A stretch of 64,000 nucleotides of DNA from NCBI RefSeq assembly GCF_019565505.1, contig NZ_CP067378.1:2976001-3040000 (forward strand), written 5' to 3'. The position numbers were made by a program, and so were the translations under genes. This document shows positions 60,745-64,000 of the stretch, in pieces. Within the stretch, counting starts at the first letter, position 1. Every line of letters starts with the position of its first letter. Source of the stretch: Flavobacterium davisii (GTDB lineage: Bacteria; Bacteroidota; Bacteroidia; Flavobacteriales; Flavobacteriaceae). Below the pieces are notes generated by a model. The model saw only the letters and a program-made list of their open reading frames with translations. It was not told the origin of the DNA and did not search any database.

Positions 60745-61686
60745 GTGTTAAATAGAAGACATATCCGACTAAAAGTGATGCAAACCATATACGCAATGCA
60801 TCAAAACCATTCTGATAATATTGAAAAAGAAGAAAAATTCTTATTTAATAGTATCGACAATATGCAAGACTTATATCTTGTAACCATTTCTTTATTATTA
60901 GAAATACGAAATAAAGAGGAAGAGTTTTTAGATTTATCTAGCAAAAAATATTTAGCCACCAGAGAAGAAAAAAATCCCAATTTAAAATTTATTAACAATA
61001 AAATTCTTCATCTTTTAGAAGAAAGTAATTCCCTTTCCGTAGCATTAGCAGATCGTAAAATTAACGACTGGCATATACATGAGGAATATGTTAAGATTTT
61101 TACTACTGAAATTAAACAAAGCGATTTATACAAGAAGTATATGACTAATCGCATCAATGATTTCCAAGAAGACAAAGATTTTATCATTAATTTATTCACC
61201 GAAATTTTAGCTCCAAATATTAAACTTTATGAATATCTAGAAGATCATAAGTTAACTTGGATTGACGATATTCCTTTGATTAATACTTTTATACTTAAAC
61301 AATTGAAAGCTATCAAAAACGAAGAGGATTTATTTTTCGTTCCTAAGTTATTTAATGACATTGAAGATCGCGAATTCGTATCACAACTTTTCCGTAAAAC
61401 GACATTAAACGAAACAGCTCTTGCTAAAGAATTTTCAGAAAAAACACCTAATTGGGAAATAGAACGTATTGCTGAAATTGATACTATTATTTTAAAAATG
61501 GCAATTTGTGAATTATTAAAATTCCCTTCGATACCTGTTAAAGTAACAATTAACGAATATTTAGAAATTGCAAAAGAGTATTCTACGCCAAAAAGCTCTA
61601 TATTTATCAACGGAATTTTAGATAATTTAGTAAAAGAGTTTAATACAAACGGTAAATTAAAAAAGTCAGGCCGTGGCTTAATGTAA
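60745..61686 (+). CDS. nusB: Transcription antitermination factor NusB, long flavobacterial form
   Basis: About 313 residues. GTG 60745 starts VLNRRHIRLKVMQTIYAM, matching the usual N terminus. Upstream ATG 60682 would add 21 residues encoded by a terminator hairpin, so I reject it. The C-terminal ~130 residues (FRKTTLNETALAKEFSEKTPNWEIERIAEIDTIIL..., VTINEYLEIAKEYS) are the classical NusB fold; the N-terminal half is a lineage-specific extension. NusB binds boxA RNA in rRNA transcription. Adjacent to the DUF1573 gene (7 bp). Confidence 0.92.
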   Translation: MLNRRHIRLKVMQTIYAMHQNHSDNIEKEEKFLFNSIDNMQDLYLVTISLLLEIRNKEEEFLDLSSKKYLATREEKNPNLKFINNKILHLLEESNSLSVALADRKINDWHIHEEYVKIFTTEIKQSDLYKKYMTNRINDFQEDKDFIINLFTEILAPNIKLYEYLEDHKLTWIDDIPLINTFILKQLKAIKNEEDLFFVPKLFNDIEDREFVSQLFRKTTLNETALAKEFSEKTPNWEIERIAEIDTIILKMAICELLKFPSIPVKVTINEYLEIAKEYSTPKSSIFINGILDNLVKEFNTNGKLKKSGRGLM

Positions 61687-61693
61687 TAAGAAT

Positions 61694-62182
61694 ATGAAAA
61701 AATACAGTTTTGCAATTTTCACAATCCTTTCATTAGTTGCTTGTAGATCAAAAGATGAATTTGAAGTTCAACAAGTAAATAGTAATAATTTAGTTATGCC
61801 TCAAGGTATGCTTTCTATGCAAGAAGAGAGCATGAAAAAGAAATTAAAACCAGGTGAATATCCTAAAATTGAATTTGATAGCGCTCAACATGATTTTGGA
61901 ACCATCAAACAAGGTGATAAGGTAGAACATATCTTTAAATTTACCAACACAGGTAAAAATGATTTATATGTAATAGAAGTTCGCCCTTCTTGTGGATGTA
62001 CTGCTCCTGAGTGGACTAAAACACCCGTAAAAAAAGGAGAATCAGGAGAGATCAAAATAATTTTTGATTCTAAAGGTAAGTCAGGTCAACAAACTAAATC
62101 AGTTGCTCTTTTAACAAATACGGAACAAGGAAACGAAATTTTAACTTTTAAAGCCAATATCTTAGTAGAAAATAGTAAGTAA
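61694..62182 (+). CDS. DUF1573 lipoprotein
   Basis: A 162-residue protein. The lipoprotein signal peptide is MKKYSFAIFTILSLVACRS with lipobox LVAC and Cys17. The DUF1573 beta-sandwich follows: FDSAQHDFGTIKQGDKVEHI, NTGKNDLYVIEVRPSCGCTA and TKSVALLTNTE. Such proteins are surface-linked or periplasmic in Bacteroidota; function unknown. It lies between nusB and yajC in a compact cluster and is co-oriented. Confidence 0.9.
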   Translation: MKKYSFAIFTILSLVACRSKDEFEVQQVNSNNLVMPQGMLSMQEESMKKKLKPGEYPKIEFDSAQHDFGTIKQGDKVEHIFKFTNTGKNDLYVIEVRPSCGCTAPEWTKTPVKKGESGEIKIIFDSKGKSGQQTKSVALLTNTEQGNEILTFKANILVENSK

Positions 62183-62237
62183 AATACTATGTGAATCTTA
62201 GTATTTTAGATAGTATAAAACGATAAATTAATATAAA

Positions 62238-62501
62238 ATGACACAATTTTTACCTTATTTATTAATGTTTGTAGTAATGTTTGTTTTTTTAATATTGCCA
62301 CAGCAACGAAAAATAAAAAAAGAAAAAGAATTTGAATCTTCATTAAATGTAGGAGATAAGATTGTTACTAAAAGTGGAATTCACGGAAAAATAGCAGAAC
62401 TAGCAGAAACTACAGTAATCGTAGAAACTATGGCTGGAAAAATAAAGATGGAACGCTCTGCTATTTCATCAGATATGACAGCAGCATTAAATAAAAAATA
62501 A
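62238..62501 (+). CDS. yajC: Preprotein translocase subunit YajC
   Basis: An 87-residue protein with one N-terminal helix (FLPYLLMFVVMFVFLILPQQ) and the PQQRKIKKEKEF motif after it, then GDKIVTKSGIHGKIAEL, the YajC SH3-like domain. It associates with SecDF. It ends the nusB cluster; the coaE gene that I recall after yajC in relatives is not here, and repeats begin soon after. Confidence 0.93.
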   Translation: MTQFLPYLLMFVVMFVFLILPQQRKIKKEKEFESSLNVGDKIVTKSGIHGKIAELAETTVIVETMAGKIKMERSAISSDMTAALNKK

Positions 62502-62592
62502 TATCTTTTTTGTTAAAAGAAGTTAAAAACTTAAGGGCTTGGATTTTGTTATCTAGGTCCTTTTTTTATAAAAATAAATATGAAATCGTTTG

Positions 62593-62876
62593 ATCTAAAT
62601 TCTGCATTCGATTTCGTGCTAAAGATGAAAAGGTAAAGAAAATAAAAAGGCACGGAAAAATTTTCTCTCAGATGTGGGGACAAAAGCCGTAATTTAACGA
62701 GTAGTTCGTAATTTTACCTCAAGGGAGAAGTCATATTATCAATGTTATATCATTTTATTGTTTTATAATGATTAAGATTACGAACTTTTAAGACAATCTA
62801 ATTGAAAACGAAAAAAGTATCTTTTTTAGTGTCAAAGCCCTTTTCTGTAATAAATTTCTAATGTAAAATTCGGGTT
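62593..62876 (+). repeat. Family B dispersed element
   Basis: Left CTAAATTCTGCATTCGATTTCG, then AAAGATGAAAAGGTAAAGAA, GGGGACAAAAGCCGTAATTT, AAGGGAGAAGTCATATTATCA, TTTTAAGACAATCTAATT, and right TCTAATGTAAAATTCGGGTT. Matches the 10299 copy throughout. Followed 162 bp later by family A. Confidence 0.75.
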
Positions 62877-63038
62877 TGAAATAATATACAACTTTAGATT
62901 CTGGTATATATCGTTCGTTCTTTAAAGACTTTTTATAAAGTAGAAAAATAATGGATTTAGAAAAAAACATCAAACGATAGATAAAGACACTTTGTTTTTG
63001 GTGTGTTTTCGGATTTTCTTTATTAAGATTTTTAGTTA

Positions 63039-63239
63039 AACCCAGATTCCGCATTAGACTTCGTTGTGAAACAAAATTTTTCAATAAATTCAAGTGCTCA
63101 CGGAAAATTTTAGAAGAAGAAATAGTGAACTATTTTGATGATTAAAATTTGAGTACGTGCTTGAATTTGAAGAAAAATAAAGTGGAATAGATTTACTTCG
63201 TCTATTCGCTACGCTCGGGTCTAATGCGTAATCTGGGTT
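63039..63239 (+). repeat. Family A hairpin element, copy 9 (well kept)
   Basis: AACCCAGATTCCGCATTAG ... TCTAATGCGTAATCTGGGTT, 201 bp; flanks TTA and AAA. Interior nearly identical to copies 3, 7 and 8. Confidence 0.9.
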
Positions 63240-63332
63240 AAATTAGGTTCAGTTTTTATACTATCAGTTAGTGTAATTAAATTTCCTAAATTCTATTTGA
63301 TCCGAAATAGTTATTAGAATTGAATAAAAAAG

Positions 63333-63442
63333 TATCCTAAAAGTACCAAATAATCACACTTAGTTTGTTAATGACAAAGAGTGTAGAGAAAATCATAATT
63401 ACATTATTTCTCTTCGTAGTTGATTAGTTAACTTTTAGGATA
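63333..63442. terminator. Long-loop bidirectional terminator-like stem
   Basis: TATCCTAAAAGT (63333-63344) / ACTTTTAGGATA (63431-63442), 12-bp perfect arms, 86-nt loop, T/A runs outside both arms. The loop contains a second small GAGAAA/TTTCTC hairpin related to the family B centre. It lies 19 bp past the transketolase stop on the minus strand. Confidence 0.55.
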
Positions 63443-63461
63443 GTTTTTTTATGTGAAAAAA

Positions 63462-64000
63462 TTATTTTCTATTGATTACCTTTTTAACGGCCTCTACAAT
63501 AGCAGGGGCATTTAACTGGTATTTTTCCATTAGTTGTTCAGGTGTTCCTGACTCGCCAAACGAATCTTTGACAGCTACAAATTCTTGAGGAGCAGGTAAG
63601 TTTAATGTCAATACTCTAGAAACACTTTCACCTAATCCACCCAATATGTTGTGCTCTTCAGCTGTTACTACACATCCTGTTTTTGCTACTGATTGTAAGA
63701 TAGCCTCTTCATCTAACGGTTTAATAGTATGTATATTGATTACTTCAGCAGAAATACCATTAGCTTCTAATGATTCGGCAGCTTGTAAGGCTTCCCATAC
63801 AAGATGTCCTGTTGCTAAAATAGTAACATCTGTACCTTGGTTAAGGTGTAAAGCTTTTCCAATTACAAAAGGTTCATCAGGAGATGTAAAATTAGGTACT
63901 ACAGGACGACCAAAGCGTAAATAAGCAGGACCATGATGATCTGCTAAAGCTATTGTAGCAGCTTTCGTTTGATTATAGTCACAAGTGTTAATCACCGTCA
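63462..64000 (-). CDS. Transketolase C-terminal subunit (partial, continues past the window)
   Basis: The last ~178 residues of a split transketolase (Bacteroidota encode N- and C-terminal halves as separate genes). It shows VINTCDYNQTKAATIALADHHGPAYLRFGRP (end of the pyrimidine domain), then the C-terminal domain with VTILATGHLVWEALQAAESL, INIHTIKPLDEEAI, VVTAEEHNILGGLGE and FGESGTPEQLMEKY. DXS or an E1 beta subunit would share the fold, but FGESGTPEQL and the HHGPAYLRF segment fit transketolase. The N terminus lies beyond base 64000. Confidence 0.88.
   Translation of the reverse strand, partial: TVINTCDYNQTKAATIALADHHGPAYLRFGRPVVPNFTSPDEPFVIGKALHLNQGTDVTILATGHLVWEALQAAESLEANGISAEVINIHTIKPLDEEAILQSVAKTGCVVTAEEHNILGGLGESVSRVLTLNLPAPQEFVAVKDSFGESGTPEQLMEKYQLNAPAIVEAVKKVINRK

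Noticed and set aside
62788..63093. 101-codon minus-strand frame between yajC and the transketolase gene
   Set aside because: It runs through family B and into the family A element; lysine-rich low-complexity translation of repeat DNA. The same applies to frames at 10224-10439 and 26671-26862.
825..63239. CRISPR array
   Set aside because: The repeats are ~200 bp, dispersed over 62 kb and have no spacers; no cas gene is present.

Overview
The window looks like a chromosomal segment of a low-GC (roughly 30%) member of the Bacteroidota, family Flavobacteriaceae (Flavobacterium/Myroides-like). The evidence is the gene content (arginine decarboxylase beside a deoxyhypusine synthase homologue, DUF3276 Pur-alpha protein, DUF4834, long NusB after leucine dehydrogenase, serine palmitoyltransferase-like enzyme, YfhO protein, RimB-RimK fusion) and repeated use of the Bacteroidota -7 promoter element TAnnTTTG. 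I see no plasmid, phage, CRISPR, tRNA, rRNA or transposase gene.

Layout. 1-8 kb: end of a small conserved gene, a repeat-filled gap, then leftward genes (acidic-tailed protein, deoxyhypusine synthase-like protein, speA, aroB, O-antigen ligase/TPR protein). 7.6-14.2 kb: rightward proline dehydrogenase, rnz, pdxH, dnaX, with the RNase P RNA gene on the minus strand between pdxH and dnaX. 15-22 kb: clpB and the glycerol operon glpK-glpD-glpF. 22-29 kb: ECF sigma factor, small protein, nth, bcp, ACP phosphodiesterase, glmM, amino-acid permease. 29.5-34 kb: leftward glycosyltransferase, crcB, YfhO, DUF4834. 34-42.5 kb: transporter-like outer-membrane protein, GNAT protein, ilvE (minus), mnmD, OmpA protein, purM, two unknown small genes. 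43-50 kb: leftward selO, DUF1304, YetF, rimB-rimK, clpC. 50-64 kb: gyrA, TPR protein, serine palmitoyltransferase-like gene, DUF3276, ABC transporter, leucine dehydrogenase, nusB, DUF1573 lipoprotein, yajC, and the end of a transketolase C-terminal subunit.

Two signals dominate. First, the gaps between genes are stocked with dispersed elements. A ~200-bp family (A) has near-perfect terminal inverted repeats (AACCCAGATTACGCATTAG...) and folds end to end as one long hairpin. It occurs nine times, always in the same orientation and always downstream of a plus-strand gene. A ~285-bp family (B) has the same kind of ends but a different core. A 213-bp family (C) carries a terminator-like hairpin and lies next to family A in both of its occurrences. 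No gene for moving them is in the window.

Second, sixteen recognisable genes are broken, including essential dnaX, aroB and probably clpC. Nearly all the breaks are one-base indels in A/T (once C/G) homopolymers. This fits either uncorrected homopolymer errors in the sequence or a genome with real homopolymer decay or slippage. I annotate the reconstructed spans and mark each break.

Functionally the region is mostly housekeeping: replication (gyrA, dnaX), protein quality control (clpB, clpC), RNA maturation (rnpB, rnz, nusB, mnmD), central and amino-acid metabolism (glycerol, proline, leucine, branched chain, shikimate, purine), and envelope or sphingolipid synthesis.
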